A DNA stretch of 64,000 nt from Betaproteobacteria bacterium (GCA_018971415.1 JAGXAW010000004.1:1-64000), one strand, 5' to 3'. Shown: positions 25,634-38,490, numbered from the stretch's first letter. Notes: generated from the sequence alone by a model not told the origin. Translations and numbers: made by a program.

Positions 25634-26314
25634 TTAATTATATGGATGAATAAATAATTGATTTACGTGAGAGAAAGCAATTAAAGCAGCTTTTCCTTTA
25701 ATCTCCAGTTTTTTATAAATATCTGATAAATAATTTCTTACTGTAGAGGGGCTTAAATGCAAGTACCTGGCTAAACTGTCTGTGGTGGCGTCAGGATAGC
25801 GAAGGACATACACAATGATTTGTTTTTCACGATTACTGAGTTGCCCGATGTGTAACGCATCGTCTGAAATAGCCTCATCGCCATGACCATTAATAATACG
25901 ATTCATTAACCTCATTCCCAGCTCAGGAGAAAACCATATTTTTAATTGTGCCACTTGCTCTAAGGCGGAAATAAAAGTACCAGAAGTTTCGTTCCAAGTT
26001 AATACCGCTTTAGCGCCTGCTTTAAACAAGGACTCTTGCTGAGCAAGATCGCGATCAGGAATCATGATCAGTAAACCAATAGAGAGTTCTTGTAGTTTTT
26101 TTGGTAAGTTGAAATCTAACTGCAAGATACTGGGATCTGCCACTAACACATTGGGCTTTTTACGCTCTAAGGTTGATAGGATTGAATGGCTTGGTGGTTC
26201 ATGACCTAGCCAATGTATAGGGCGTTGGGTACTTTCTATAATTGTTTTAAGGCCCTGAAAAGCCATTTGATAATGACTTGTTGCGAACACACGAATCTGT
26301 GATGATTCTGCCAT
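25634..26314 (-). CDS. LuxR/NarL-type regulator with degenerate receiver domain
   Basis: The ATG at 26314 is chosen because AGGGGAGAG lies just upstream; an in-frame start at 26362 lacks this. The product (226 residues) has an N-terminal receiver-like domain (about 1-120) and a C-terminal LuxR HTH (about 155-215: LSNREKQIIVYVLR, then LSPSTVRNYLSDIYKKL). The receiver keeps a central Asp (VLVADPS), but the first-strand acidic pair is absent (RVFATSHYQ) and no conserved Lys follows GAKAVL. Phosphorylation-independent control is therefore likely. It lies directly upstream of the tad operon on the same strand and may control it. No sensor kinase is adjacent. Confidence 0.85.
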   Translation of the reverse strand: MAESSQIRVFATSHYQMAFQGLKTIIESTQRPIHWLGHEPPSHSILSTLERKKPNVLVADPSILQLDFNLPKKLQELSIGLLIMIPDRDLAQQESLFKAGAKAVLTWNETSGTFISALEQVAQLKIWFSPELGMRLMNRIINGHGDEAISDDALHIGQLSNREKQIIVYVLRYPDATTDSLARYLHLSPSTVRNYLSDIYKKLEIKGKAALIAFSHVNQLFIHPYN

Positions 26315-26478
26315 ACTGTTCTCTCCCCTGAGATTAAGAAAAGTGATTGGTACAGTTATCATTATTTTTTAGAAATATAGTAACGAGATTACTCACAAAA
26401 GTAATTAAAAGATTTGTAAAGATTGTAAAGATGAGAAGTGATTAAGCCATTTACCGTTTTAGTGATTGAGGGGAATAA

Positions 26479-26504
26479 AAAAGGGGAAGTACACTTCCCC
26501 TTTT
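26479..26504 (-). terminator. Rho-independent terminator of the old yellow enzyme gene
   Basis: AAAAGGGGAAGT (26479-26490) pairs perfectly with ACTTCCCCTTTT (26493-26504). On the reverse strand the stem is followed by a T-rich run (TTTTTTATT). It lies 23 bp beyond the stop of the gene at 26527. The forward direction also has TTTT. Confidence 0.85.
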
Positions 26505-26526
26505 AAAAATGACGAGCTTGGCTTAA

Positions 26527-27591
26527 TTATCTAGCGCGTTGGTACTGCGGTGGCGCAAAGGGTTTATCACCCAGCTCTAAGGCAGCGCTCCATGGCCAAT
26601 GGGGGTTTTTCAGAGCTGCACGGGCAATTGCGATCATGTCCGCCTGTTCTGATTTTAAAATGGTTTCGGCTTGTAGGGCGTTGGTAATGAGCCCTACGGC
26701 CATGGTAGGAATAGATACGTTATTTTTAATGGCTTGAGCATGTTCCACTTGATAGCCTGGCCCCACAGGTATTTGTTGATGGGCCACAAGGCCACCTGTG
26801 GAGACGTGAATAAAGCCTGCGCCTAATTTTTCGCATTCCTGTGAAAAAGTAATGCTCTCTTCAATGGTTAACCCACCAGGAGCCCAATCTACCGCTGAGA
26901 TACGCATACCTACAACGATATCCTGTGACAGCGCTTGTTTTACAGCGGCCAGTATTTCAAGGGGGTAGCGCATTCTGTTTTCTAGCGAACCACCATATTC
27001 ATCTGTCCGGTTGTTAGACAATGGTGAGAGAAATTGATGGATCAAATAGCCATGGGCACCATGGAGCTCAATGGCCTTAAAACCTGCTCTCTCGGCGCGT
27101 TTAGCTGCCTGAACAAAATCTTGTTTAACTGTGGCAAGATCGTCCCGACTCATGGGATGAGGCATTAAACCCTCTTCGTAAAATTTAATGGCTGAAGGGG
27201 CCCAGGTTTGCCAGCCGCCTTCCTCAGGGAGATAGGGTTTGCCAGGATCCCAAGGGCGACGGGTAGATGCTTTCCGGCCAGCGTGCGCCAATTGAATGGC
27301 CATTTTTGCTTGACCAAATTGGTTGGCAAAATGAACGATGTGCTTTAAGGCAGCTTCTTGTTCATCATTGTATAACCCTAAACAAAATGGGGTGATACGT
27401 CCTTCGGGATTAACGCCAGTGGCTTCAACAATAACGAGTCCAGCTCCTGAAATGGCGAGTCTCCCTAAATGCATAAGATGCCAATCTTGGGCAATACCCT
27501 CAACCGCTGAATATTGGCACATAGGTGCAATAACTAGACGGTTAGGCAGTGATAAAGACCCTAGTTGATAGGGGGAGAAGAGTAAACTCAT
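26527..27591 (-). CDS. namA: NADPH-dependent old yellow enzyme, YqjM/NamA class
   Basis: The ATG at 27591 follows GAGG; the frame extends five codons upstream. The 354-residue TIM-barrel flavoprotein belongs to the YqjM-like (thermophilic-type) old yellow enzymes. Cys25 in APMCQYSA tunes the FMN, Tyr27 follows it, and the His pair that binds the substrate carbonyl is in ELHGAHGYLIHQFLSP. The C-terminus has GLITNALQAE and the FMN phosphate loop IAIARAAL. It reduces activated C=C bonds of enals, enones, maleimides or nitro compounds using NAD(P)H. The physiological substrate is unknown; detoxification of electrophiles is usual. Confidence 0.93.
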   Translation of the reverse strand: MSLLFSPYQLGSLSLPNRLVIAPMCQYSAVEGIAQDWHLMHLGRLAISGAGLVIVEATGVNPEGRITPFCLGLYNDEQEAALKHIVHFANQFGQAKMAIQLAHAGRKASTRRPWDPGKPYLPEEGGWQTWAPSAIKFYEEGLMPHPMSRDDLATVKQDFVQAAKRAERAGFKAIELHGAHGYLIHQFLSPLSNNRTDEYGGSLENRMRYPLEILAAVKQALSQDIVVGMRISAVDWAPGGLTIEESITFSQECEKLGAGFIHVSTGGLVAHQQIPVGPGYQVEHAQAIKNNVSIPTMAVGLITNALQAETILKSEQADMIAIARAALKNPHWPWSAALELGDKPFAPPQYQRAR

Positions 27592-27667
27592 GATTAACCT
27601 CGTCAATTAGTACGTATCCGAATTATTTTAATCGATTTTAGTTATCCGTAGGAGAAACTTGTTTGTA

Positions 27668-28573
27668 TTAACGGATTGTTTTTTTGATCCACATGGTTAT
27701 TAGTATGCCAGTCATGATTAAACCGATCCCTAATAGATGATAGAAATGAATACTTTCATGAAGAAAAATAAACGCTAAAACTGTGCCAAATACTGGCATT
27801 AAATGAATAAATAAACTCGCTTTACTGGGGCCAATCTCTGCGACGCCGCGGTTATAGAAGACGTAGCTTAAATAACCCGGAAAAATACCCATATACAAAA
27901 GTCCAAGATAATCGATTGGTTGTAAATAGAGTGGATGGTTTAAATGAGTCAACTCCCAGGCTACCGCAGGGATTAAAGTGATTATGCCAATGATTACCAT
28001 GGCTGAGAGTAACAGACTGGGGGACAGTGAGGAGGGTCGCCAGTGAAGAAGTACCGTGTATAGAGCCCAGTCTAACACTGCTATTAGTACCCAAAAGTCT
28101 CCCTTGTTAATATTAAGATGCAAAATGTCTTCAGCATTCCCTTTAGCAACGATAGTAAGAACGCCTAATAGAGAAATGAGGATGCCCAGGTTTTCTCCTG
28201 GACTTAAAGATTTTTTTAATAGCCCCCATGACAGCAACATAGTGGCAATAGGAATAAATGAGTTAAGCAGTGCCCCATTGGTTGCAGTGGTGGTTTGTAA
28301 ACCTAAGTAGGCAAAAGTGTTATAGCCGCCGATACCTAAAACCCCTAAGGCCAAAAGAATTTTCCGGTGCTTGAACAGATCTGCTCGTTGTTGATGGAGT
28401 AAAGTCAGTGTTTTTGGAACAATAAATAATGCGGCAATTAGCCAGCGTCCTAAAGCCATGGTAAAGGGAGGAATATCATGGCCCAAGGCACGCCCTAATA
28501 CCATGTTACTGGCCCAAAATAGAGCAGTAAGAGTCAATAAAAAATAAGCATTGTTAACAATAGATGGTTTCAT
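27668..28573 (-). CDS. EamA/DMT-superfamily transporter
   Basis: A 301-residue protein with ten predicted helices in two EamA repeats. The first contains LFWASNMVLGRAL and GRWLIAALFIVPK, and the second GLLYMGIFPGYLSYVFYNRGV and a final PVFGTVLAFIFLHE. The family exports amino acids, nucleosides or other metabolites, and the substrate cannot be told from the sequence. It lies 76 bp upstream of namA on the same strand, so the two could be co-transcribed. Confidence 0.9.
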   Translation of the reverse strand: MKPSIVNNAYFLLTLTALFWASNMVLGRALGHDIPPFTMALGRWLIAALFIVPKTLTLLHQQRADLFKHRKILLALGVLGIGGYNTFAYLGLQTTTATNGALLNSFIPIATMLLSWGLLKKSLSPGENLGILISLLGVLTIVAKGNAEDILHLNINKGDFWVLIAVLDWALYTVLLHWRPSSLSPSLLLSAMVIIGIITLIPAVAWELTHLNHPLYLQPIDYLGLLYMGIFPGYLSYVFYNRGVAEIGPSKASLFIHLMPVFGTVLAFIFLHESIHFYHLLGIGLIMTGILITMWIKKTIR

Positions 28574-28874
28574 AAGGGATGAACTATATTGAGTCTTGCT
28601 AATATCCTGCGAATATACTCATGTTTACAGTTTCAGGATAGTCTTTCATCTCTTTTGTTGAATTTCTCTGTTGATTATATGGTTTATGGGTTTTTTTAAT
28701 CATTAACGCTCTTTATAGAAGCATTTAAATTGAAGAGCTTTAACGAATACCTGTTCTCAGTTAGAGAGAGCCGAAAACAACCGATTGAAAGTACTTATGT
28801 GCTACAACTGGAAAGGGATATTTGATAAGGTTTAACGGATACTCATTTCCCGTTATTTAAGTAGAGTCATACTT
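28574..28874. other. Gene-free region before tRNA-Leu
   Basis: No coding region is supported on either strand in these 301 bp. It must hold the promoter of the reverse-strand transporter gene. A weak stem (AACGG at 28834-28838 with CCGTT at 28850-28854) lies about 20 bp downstream of the reverse-strand tRNA and could end that transcript, but no T-run follows it. Confidence 0.5.
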
Positions 28875-28961
28875 TGGTGCCCGGGGCCGGACTCGAACCG
28901 GCACACTGTTGCCAGCGTCAGATTTTGAGTCTGATGCGTCTACCAATTTCGCCACCCGGGC
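28875..28961 (-). tRNA. tRNA-Leu (anticodon CAA)
   Basis: The reverse strand folds as an 87-base class II tRNA with encoded CCA (28875-28877). The acceptor stem is GCCCGGG/CCCGGGC and the D arm contains GGTAGACGC. The anticodon stem TCAGA/TCTGA holds loop CTCAAAA, giving anticodon CAA for codon UUG. A variable arm follows, then a T arm with GGTTCGAGTCC. The long variable arm confirms the leucine type. It is divergent from queA, 25 bp away. Confidence 0.96.
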
Positions 28962-28986
28962 TGTAATCAGCTATTATATTACGATT

Positions 28987-31145
<2,159 letters not shown>

Positions 31146-31187
31146 TATTTTTTTGCTATGTAACTAACTACATTAAGGGGATACGCT

Positions 31188-31466
31188 GTGGCACCAGATC
31201 TTGGCATGAATATGGTTTTTATTTTTGTAATGTTTGCTGTTCTCTATTTTATGATGATTCGTCCTCAGATGAAACGTCAAAAAGAACTCAAAGCCATGTT
31301 AAGCGCTTTAGGTAAAGGTGATGAGGTGATGGTCTCAGGTTTAGTGGGTAAAATCACCGATCTTGATGATAACTATGTTCGACTGGAAATCGCTAAAGGT
31401 GTTGTTGTGCAAGTACAACGTGCCGCCGTATCTATTCTTCTACCCAAGGGTACTTTTAAGAGTTAA
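31188..31466 (+). CDS. yajC: Sec translocon accessory protein YajC
   Basis: A 92-residue protein starting at GTG, seven bases after AAGGGG. One membrane helix (about 8-24) is followed by RPQMKRQKE and a small cytoplasmic SH3-like domain (GKGDEVMVSGLVGKI, then VQVQRAAV). YajC associates with SecDF and SecYEG. It stands 12 bp before secD. Confidence 0.96.
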   Translation: MAPDLGMNMVFIFVMFAVLYFMMIRPQMKRQKELKAMLSALGKGDEVMVSGLVGKITDLDDNYVRLEIAKGVVVQVQRAAVSILLPKGTFKS

Positions 31467-31478
31467 AACAATTTCATC

Positions 31479-33356
31479 ATGAATAAGTTCCCACTTTGGA
31501 AAAACCTTCTCATAGTGGCAGTGTTGTTATTGGGTCTTTTTTACACACTGCCAAACTTCTATGGACAGTCTCCCGCAGTTCAGATTTCAGGACAGGGCCT
31601 TGGCATAAAAATTGACTCTCAATTCATGTCTCAGGTTGAGAATATTCTTAAAGCTAATCATTTGCAGGCTACCCGTATTAGTTTAGAGAATGATGGTCTC
31701 AAAGTTCGTTTCTCTGATGCCGATAGCCAATTAAAAGCAAGAGACATCCTTGATCAGACCCTTAATCCGGATAGCCGAAATACTAACTTTACAGTGGCTC
31801 TGAATTTAGTGGCCAATGCGCCAAAGTGGATGAGAGACTTGGGTGCTTTGCCCATGTATTTAGGTCTCGACTTATCAGGTGGCGTCCATTTTCTTCTTCA
31901 GGTAGATATGAAAGTGGCAGTGGATAAACGCCTTGATGGCATCTTATCTGAAATACGAACAGAACTTCGTGATCAACGAATCTATTATGACGCCATCAAA
32001 AGGGAAGGGCAGCGTTTAGTGCTGGTTTTTCATGATGATGCCAGCCGCCGACAGGCACATAAAGTCATTGACAATTTACTGCAAGACTTTGTGGTAAATG
32101 ATCAAGGCTCCACTGGTGACAATGAAATTGTTGCAGTGATCAAACAAGAGTCCTTAAGTAAAGTTCAGGAACAGGCGATAAAACAAAACATTCTGGCTTT
32201 AAAAAACCGTGTTAATGAATTAGGAGCAAAGGAGCCTATCATTCAACAGCAGGGTTTAGACCGAATTATTGTTGAGTTGCCCGGTGTTCAAGATACAGCT
32301 AAAGCCAAAGAGATTATCGGTCGAACAGCCTCCTTAGAGATTCGTTTGGTGGACGAGGAACATGCCAATCCGACCAGTCTTCAAGATATTCCTCCCTATG
32401 GGGATGAGTTAGTGGTTGAGCGAGATGGAACCCCAGTGTTCGTGAGAAAGGGTGTAGTGCTTACAGGTGATGTCATTACAGATGCAGCTGCTGGTTTTGA
32501 TTCACAAACCAATCGTCCTTCAGTTAATATCAGTATGGATGGTAAGGGTGCAAGAATTATCCGCCAAGTATCACGCGATAATTTAAAAAAACGCATGGCG
32601 ATATTGTTAATTGAAAAAAATAAAACAGAAGCCATTAGTGTTGCCACTATTCAAGACGAGCTAGGTGCCCGTTTTCAGATCACAGGTTCGCGTTCTCCGA
32701 AAGAAGCCAATGACTTGGCATTACTGCTTCGCTCAGGAGCCTTGGCAGCTCCGATGGATTTTATTGAAGAGCGGACAGTAGGTCCTAGCCTTGGTGCAGA
32801 AAATATTGCCCGTGGCTTTCACTCAACATGGATTGGTTTTACAGCCATTGCCGTATTTATGATGGCCTATTATCTGCTATTTGGTTTTATTTCCATTTTT
32901 GCACTGGCCTGCAATGTGCTTTTGTTAATTGCCATATTGTCTTTACTGCAAGCAACCTTAACGCTGCCAGGTATGGCAGGTATCGCCTTAACGGTAGGGA
33001 TGGCTATTGATGCAAACGTGCTTATTAACGAGCGTATTCGAGAAGAGATACGAAATGGTAATTCTCCGGGAGCGGCGATTGCTGCAGGTTATGAGAGGGC
33101 GTTTGCGACGATTCTTGATTCTAATGTGACCACGGGCATTGCTGGGATAGCCCTGTTTGCTTTTGGCTCTGGTCCTGTAAAAGGTTTTGCAGTGGTCTTG
33201 GTGCTTGGTATTCTCACTTCCATGTTCAGCAGTGTGTTGGTTTCAAGAGCGCTGGTTAATGTTATTTATGGTTCCCGTCGTAAAATTTCACATTTGTCTA
33301 TTGGGAATGTGAAATGGCATAGTCACGCCAATAACGAAAAGCCGAAAAAGGGATAA
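31479..33356 (+). CDS. secD: Protein translocase subunit SecD
   Basis: A 625-residue membrane protein, close to the usual 615. The N-terminal helix, LGLDLSGGVHFLLQVDM, a large periplasmic P1 region and the RND-type helices in the C-terminal third are present (GPSLGAENI; LTVGMAIDANVLINERIREE with the conserved Asp). SecD with SecF uses the proton gradient to help pull exported proteins across the inner membrane. It lies 5 bp before secF. Confidence 0.97.
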   Translation: MNKFPLWKNLLIVAVLLLGLFYTLPNFYGQSPAVQISGQGLGIKIDSQFMSQVENILKANHLQATRISLENDGLKVRFSDADSQLKARDILDQTLNPDSRNTNFTVALNLVANAPKWMRDLGALPMYLGLDLSGGVHFLLQVDMKVAVDKRLDGILSEIRTELRDQRIYYDAIKREGQRLVLVFHDDASRRQAHKVIDNLLQDFVVNDQGSTGDNEIVAVIKQESLSKVQEQAIKQNILALKNRVNELGAKEPIIQQQGLDRIIVELPGVQDTAKAKEIIGRTASLEIRLVDEEHANPTSLQDIPPYGDELVVERDGTPVFVRKGVVLTGDVITDAAAGFDSQTNRPSVNISMDGKGARIIRQVSRDNLKKRMAILLIEKNKTEAISVATIQDELGARFQITGSRSPKEANDLALLLRSGALAAPMDFIEERTVGPSLGAENIARGFHSTWIGFTAIAVFMMAYYLLFGFISIFALACNVLLLIAILSLLQATLTLPGMAGIALTVGMAIDANVLINERIREEIRNGNSPGAAIAAGYERAFATILDSNVTTGIAGIALFAFGSGPVKGFAVVLVLGILTSMFSSVLVSRALVNVIYGSRRKISHLSIGNVKWHSHANNEKPKKG

Positions 33357-33361
33357 TTTGT

Positions 33362-34297
33362 ATGGAATTTTTTAGAATAAAAAAAGATATCCCCTTTATG
33401 AGTTGGGGAAAGATCACCACTACCATTTCTTTATTAACCTTTCTGGTGAGTGTTTTCTTCTTAGTCACAAGAGGTCTAAATTTCTCAGTTGATTTTACTG
33501 GTGGTACGGTGATGGAGCTTGCTACCACCCATGTGGCGGACGTGAACCGCTACCGTTCAGCTTTGGAATCCCTGGGTTTTAGGGACGCCAATGTGGAGAA
33601 TTTTGGTACCTCAAGTGAAGTGTTAATTCGCTTGCCTCTCAAGAAAGGACTCACTAGCGCTAAACTCTCAGACCAAGTTTTACAAGCCTTAAAAGTGGTT
33701 GATCCTGAGGTGAGCATGAGGCGTGTTGAATTTGTCGGACCTCAAGTGGGCGACGAGTTAGTAAAAGACGGGGCCTCTGCGTTGTTATTCGTGGTTTTAG
33801 GTATTGTTATTTACCTGTCGATTCGTTTTAAGTGGCGTCCAGCTGTGGCCACCATTGTGGCCAACTTACATGACGTGGTCATTATTCTTGGATTTTTCTC
33901 GTTTTTCCAATGGGAGTTTTCCTTACCAGTGTTAGCTGCTGTTTTGGCGATTCTGGGTTATTCTGTCAATGAGTCTGTGGTGGTCTTTGATCGTGTGCGT
34001 GAGAACTTCCGCAAAATGCGCGGAGTGAGTGTCTCTTCTATTATTGATAATGCTATTACACGCACCATGAGTAGAACAATTATCACTCACGGTTGTACTC
34101 AATTAATGGTGACATCCATGCTGTTTTTTGGTGGTGAAGCCCTACACTATTTTGCGCTGGCTTTAACCATTGGTATTATTTTCGGGATTTACTCTTCCGT
34201 TCTGGTGGCCAGTCCGATTGCTATGTGGCTTGGTATGAATCGTGATGACTTTGTTCAAACCGCCAAGAAAGCTGATCGTGAAGTGACTGAAGCATAA
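33362..34297 (+). CDS. secF: Protein translocase subunit SecF
   Basis: A 311-residue, six-helix partner of SecD. The N-terminal FSVDFTGGTVME motif, FVGPQVGDEL before helix 2, and GYSVNESVVVFDRVRENFR (helix 4-5 with the conserved Asp) identify it. It ends the queA-tgt-yajC-secD-secF run; the DedA gene follows 10 bp later. Confidence 0.97.
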   Translation: MEFFRIKKDIPFMSWGKITTTISLLTFLVSVFFLVTRGLNFSVDFTGGTVMELATTHVADVNRYRSALESLGFRDANVENFGTSSEVLIRLPLKKGLTSAKLSDQVLQALKVVDPEVSMRRVEFVGPQVGDELVKDGASALLFVVLGIVIYLSIRFKWRPAVATIVANLHDVVIILGFFSFFQWEFSLPVLAAVLAILGYSVNESVVVFDRVRENFRKMRGVSVSSIIDNAITRTMSRTIITHGCTQLMVTSMLFFGGEALHYFALALTIGIIFGIYSSVLVASPIAMWLGMNRDDFVQTAKKADREVTEA

Positions 34298-34307
34298 TGG
34301 TTGCTGA

Positions 34308-34967
34308 GTGATTACGGAATTATTTTCTTATATTGCACACCTTGATAGTCATCTGATTGATGCCAGTGTGACCTATGGTGGCGCCGTCTACGGCATTTTA
34401 TTTTTAATTATTTTTTGTGAAACAGGGTTGGTGGTATTTCCCTTCTTGCCTGGCGATTCATTACTTTTTGTGGCGGGAGCGGTGGCTGCCATGGGTGAGA
34501 CGCACGCCCATGGTTTGACTCTGCCTAATTTGTTACTCGCCCTTTCTCTTGCAGCCTTTTTGGGTAATGCAGTGAATTTTCAAATTGGCCGATTCATTGG
34601 TCCTAAAGTTTTTCATTGGGAAAAATCCCGCTGGTTTAACCCTCATCATCTGGCTACGGCCCATGCTTTTTATGAAAAACATGGCGGTAAAACCGTCGTG
34701 ATCTCTCGCTTTATTCCGTTGCTAAGAACTTTTGCACCTTTTGTGGCTGGTGTGGGAGACATGACCCACAGTCGCTTTTATCTTTTTAATGCCTTAGGCG
34801 CCATACTATGGGTAAGTTCCTTACTCGTAGCGGGCTATTATTTTGGTAATGTTCCTTTTATTAAAGGACATTTAACCTTGGTTATACTAGCAATTGTAGC
34901 GGTGACTTTAGTGCCTATTTTTCTGGCAGGATTAAAGGCACGGTTACATATGAATAATAACCGTTAA
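34308..34967 (+). CDS. DedA-family membrane protein
   Basis: A 219-residue SNARE-associated/DedA protein, with a GTG start at 34308. Diagnostic segments are FCETGLVVFPFLPGDSLLF, the FLGNAVNFQIGRFIG helix and VISRFIPLLRTFAPFVAGVG with its essential Arg residues. DedA proteins are proton-coupled undecaprenyl-phosphate or phospholipid flippases, or are linked to them. A nearby ATG at 34297 is out of frame and stops at once, so GTG is preferred. Confidence 0.9.
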   Translation: MITELFSYIAHLDSHLIDASVTYGGAVYGILFLIIFCETGLVVFPFLPGDSLLFVAGAVAAMGETHAHGLTLPNLLLALSLAAFLGNAVNFQIGRFIGPKVFHWEKSRWFNPHHLATAHAFYEKHGGKTVVISRFIPLLRTFAPFVAGVGDMTHSRFYLFNALGAILWVSSLLVAGYYFGNVPFIKGHLTLVILAIVAVTLVPIFLAGLKARLHMNNNR

Positions 34968-35006
34968 AATGGGTTGGTTATTTTAAGTACTATTTTTCAG
35001 GTATAA

Positions 35007-36377
<1,371 letters not shown>

Positions 36378-36408
36378 GTTTTACTCAGCATTGAAAAAAG
36401 GAATAGCT

Positions 36409-37020
36409 ATGAAATTATATGGTTCAATTACGAGTCCTTACGTACGTAAAGTCCGTATTACTTTGATAGAAAAGAAAATAGACTTTACTTTGGAGCAGGG
36501 ATATTTAAACGGTACCCCTCCTATGATTGATGGTGTCAATCCTTTAGGCAAAGTCCCTGCCTTAGAGTTGGACGATGGTACACTGATTTATGATTCTGCT
36601 GTGATTGTTGATTACCTTGAAGGTTTAAATCCAGTTGGGCATTTAATTCCTGATGACCGTCATCAACGTATGCTGGTTAAACGCTGGGAGTCTTTGGCAG
36701 ATGGTATGCTTGATGCTGCTATTTTGGTTCTTTTGGAAACACGTCGTGAAAAACCAGAGGAGCGTTCACAAGCGTGGATTGATAAACATCAGGGTAAAGT
36801 CGATCGCACAATGGCTTTTCTGTCTCATCAGTTAGCAGAGAGTAACTGGTGCCAAGGGGACAGCTTTACTTTGGCTGATATTGCTGTTGGTTCTGCTTTG
36901 TTGTGGATCGAGTTTCGTTTCCCTAACAATGATTGGCGCCAACGTTATCCAAACCTTGATCGATTAGTAACCAAGTTGATGCAAAGAAAATCTTTCCAAG
37001 AGACGCCGCCTCAAGGTTAG
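36409..37020 (+). CDS. Glutathione S-transferase family protein
   Basis: The ATG at 36409 follows AAAAGGAA; a TTG at 36391 is in frame but unlikely. The 203-residue product has the thioredoxin-like N-domain (SITSPYVRKVRITLIEK, cis-Pro segment GKVPALELDDG, then DSAVIVDYLE) and an all-helical C-domain (FTLADIAVGSAL). Ser11 or Ser8 near SPYV is the likely glutathione-activating residue, as in YibF-like GSTs. The substrate is unknown. Confidence 0.9.
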   Translation: MKLYGSITSPYVRKVRITLIEKKIDFTLEQGYLNGTPPMIDGVNPLGKVPALELDDGTLIYDSAVIVDYLEGLNPVGHLIPDDRHQRMLVKRWESLADGMLDAAILVLLETRREKPEERSQAWIDKHQGKVDRTMAFLSHQLAESNWCQGDSFTLADIAVGSALLWIEFRFPNNDWRQRYPNLDRLVTKLMQRKSFQETPPQG

Positions 37021-37032
37021 ATGTAAAAAAAC

Positions 37033-37061
37033 AAAAAGCCATTATTTATAATGGCTTTTTT
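37033..37061. terminator. Bidirectional terminator between GST and mnmA genes
   Basis: AAAAAGCCATTA (37033-37044) pairs with TAATGGCTTTTT (37049-37060) around TTTA. T-runs follow on both strands. It serves the forward GST gene (ends 37020) and the reverse mnmA gene (ends 37080). Confidence 0.92.
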
Positions 37062-37079
37062 GCTTGAATTGTCTATTAA

Positions 37080-38126
37080 TTAGTTAATAATCCCACCACC
37101 CAAGCAAACATCCTTATCGTATAACACTGCAGATTGTCCTGGGGTGATCGCCCATTGAGGTTCGTCAAATTGAAGGGTAAAACCTTTTTCAGTGGTGGTC
37201 AGAACACAGGCAGCATCCTGTTGCCGATAACGGGTTTTAGCGCTGATGTGGGTGGTCAGTGGACTTTGACCACTGACCCAAGACACCTCTTGAGCATTGA
37301 GTGTGGGTTTCAAAAGTAGGGGATGGTTATGGCCTTGAACCACAATTAATGTATTACTGGCCATGACTTTATCAGCAACAAACCAAGGCTCACCGGCACC
37401 CCCGATACCGAGTCCCTGGCGTTGACCTATGGTGTAGTACATTAAGCCTTGATGCTCTCCCACCTCCTTTCCTTCAGGTGTCATCATGGGTCCTGGCTCT
37501 TTTGGTAAATAGCGTTGTAAAAATTCACGAAAAGGTCGCTCGCCAATAAAGCAAATACCTGTGGAGTCTTTCTTACTTGCCGTGGGTAACCCAGCTTTTT
37601 TGGCGATGTCACGCACTTCAGTTTTATTAAGTTCACCCACGGGAAAAAGGGTATTTTTTAGTTGTGCTTGATTGAGCCGATATAAAAAATAACTTTGATC
37701 TTTAGCAGGATCCAGTCCTTTGAGTAGTTGGAACTGTCCATTCATTTCTCTGACTCTGGCATAGTGACCAGTGGCAATGTAATCAGCACCAAGAGAGTAG
37801 GCGTGATCTAAAAAGGCTTTGAATTTAATTTCTGAATTACACAGAATGTCAGGGTTTGGTGTTCGTCCAGCGCGATATTCAGTGAGAAAGTTCTGAAAAA
37901 CCCGTTCACGGTACTCCACAGAGAAGTTGACCGCTTCAATGTCTATGCCTAACAGGTCAGCCACCGAGGCCGCATCAACCAAGTCTTCGCGGGCATTACA
38001 TTGCTCATCATCTTCCCAGTTTTTCATGAAAAGACCGATGACTTCGAAGCCCTGCTCCTTTAAGAGCAAAGCGGTGACGGAGGAGTCTACGCCACCTGAC
38101 ATGCCCACTACGACGCGTTTTGCCAT
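37080..38126 (-). CDS. mnmA: tRNA-specific 2-thiouridylase MnmA
   Basis: A 348-residue PP-loop enzyme that adds sulphur to U34 of tRNA-Lys, -Glu and -Gln. The pyrophosphatase loop is SGGVDSS (residues 10-16). The catalytic cysteines lie in ILCNSEIKF and TGICFIGER, and the tRNA-contact ATGHYAR is present. The C-terminal beta domains are complete. It lies 17 bp after the small His/Lys-rich protein gene on the same strand and ends at a bidirectional terminator. Confidence 0.97.
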   Translation of the reverse strand: MAKRVVVGMSGGVDSSVTALLLKEQGFEVIGLFMKNWEDDEQCNAREDLVDAASVADLLGIDIEAVNFSVEYRERVFQNFLTEYRAGRTPNPDILCNSEIKFKAFLDHAYSLGADYIATGHYARVREMNGQFQLLKGLDPAKDQSYFLYRLNQAQLKNTLFPVGELNKTEVRDIAKKAGLPTASKKDSTGICFIGERPFREFLQRYLPKEPGPMMTPEGKEVGEHQGLMYYTIGQRQGLGIGGAGEPWFVADKVMASNTLIVVQGHNHPLLLKPTLNAQEVSWVSGQSPLTTHISAKTRYRQQDAACVLTTTEKGFTLQFDEPQWAITPGQSAVLYDKDVCLGGGIIN

Positions 38127-38143
38127 AACTTTAACAGTACGAC

Positions 38144-38398
38144 TTAAGAGTTTTGCTTGGATTTTTTGTGGTGTTTTTTAGCTGACTTTTTCGCATGATG
38201 GCTTTTTTTACCCTTATGGTGCTTTTTGCTTGGTTTTTCAGGGGCGGCATCCGGAGTGCTATTTGCAGGTTGAGGTGCTGGCGCTGCCAAAGGCATTGGT
38301 TGAACGGGGGTATTGGATTCTATTGCAGTTGGATCTGCAGCAACTGCATTGAGTGATAATACACTGACAAGAATGGTGATAAGAGAAAGTAATCTCAT
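38144..38398 (-). CDS. Small exported His/Lys-rich protein
   Basis: An 84-residue protein of no named family. A signal peptide (1-20, ending AVAA) is followed by a Pro/Ala/Asn-rich linker. The C-terminal 30 residues are built almost wholly of Lys and His ([20 protein letters not shown] and a short remainder). A good SD (AAGGAG) precedes the ATG, supporting a real gene. The mature protein would be very basic with many potential metal ligands. Binding of metal ions, cell-surface polyanions or nucleic acid is inferred. It may be co-transcribed with mnmA (17-bp gap), but no functional link is evident. Confidence 0.75.
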   Translation of the reverse strand: MRLLSLITILVSVLSLNAVAADPTAIESNTPVQPMPLAAPAPQPANSTPDAAPEKPSKKHHKGKKSHHAKKSAKKHHKKSKQNS

Positions 38399-38422
38399 GG
38401 GTTCTCCTTGTTGGATTGACTG

Positions 38423-38451
38423 AAAAAACTGGGGTGTTGTTTAGACACCCC
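38423..38451 (-). terminator. Rho-independent terminator of aceB
   Basis: GGGGTGT (38431-38437) pairs with ACACCCC (38445-38451) around a 7-base loop. On the reverse strand it is followed by AGTTTTTTC. It lies 40 bp beyond the aceB stop. Confidence 0.85.
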
Positions 38452-38490
38452 ATACGGCATTATGCAAAAAGAATTGCTTGGTTAACTTAC

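Noticed and set aside
28574-28874. Possible short gene or pseudogene in the gap before tRNA-Leu
   Set aside because: Only very short frames without SD or recognisable similarity.
28909-28986. In-frame extension of queA upstream to 28909
   Set aside because: It reads antisense through tRNA-Leu and has no SD. The ATG at 28987 gives the normal QueA N-terminus.
34297-34311. ATG just after secF as the start of the DedA gene
   Set aside because: It is out of frame with the DedA protein and meets TGA after four codons.
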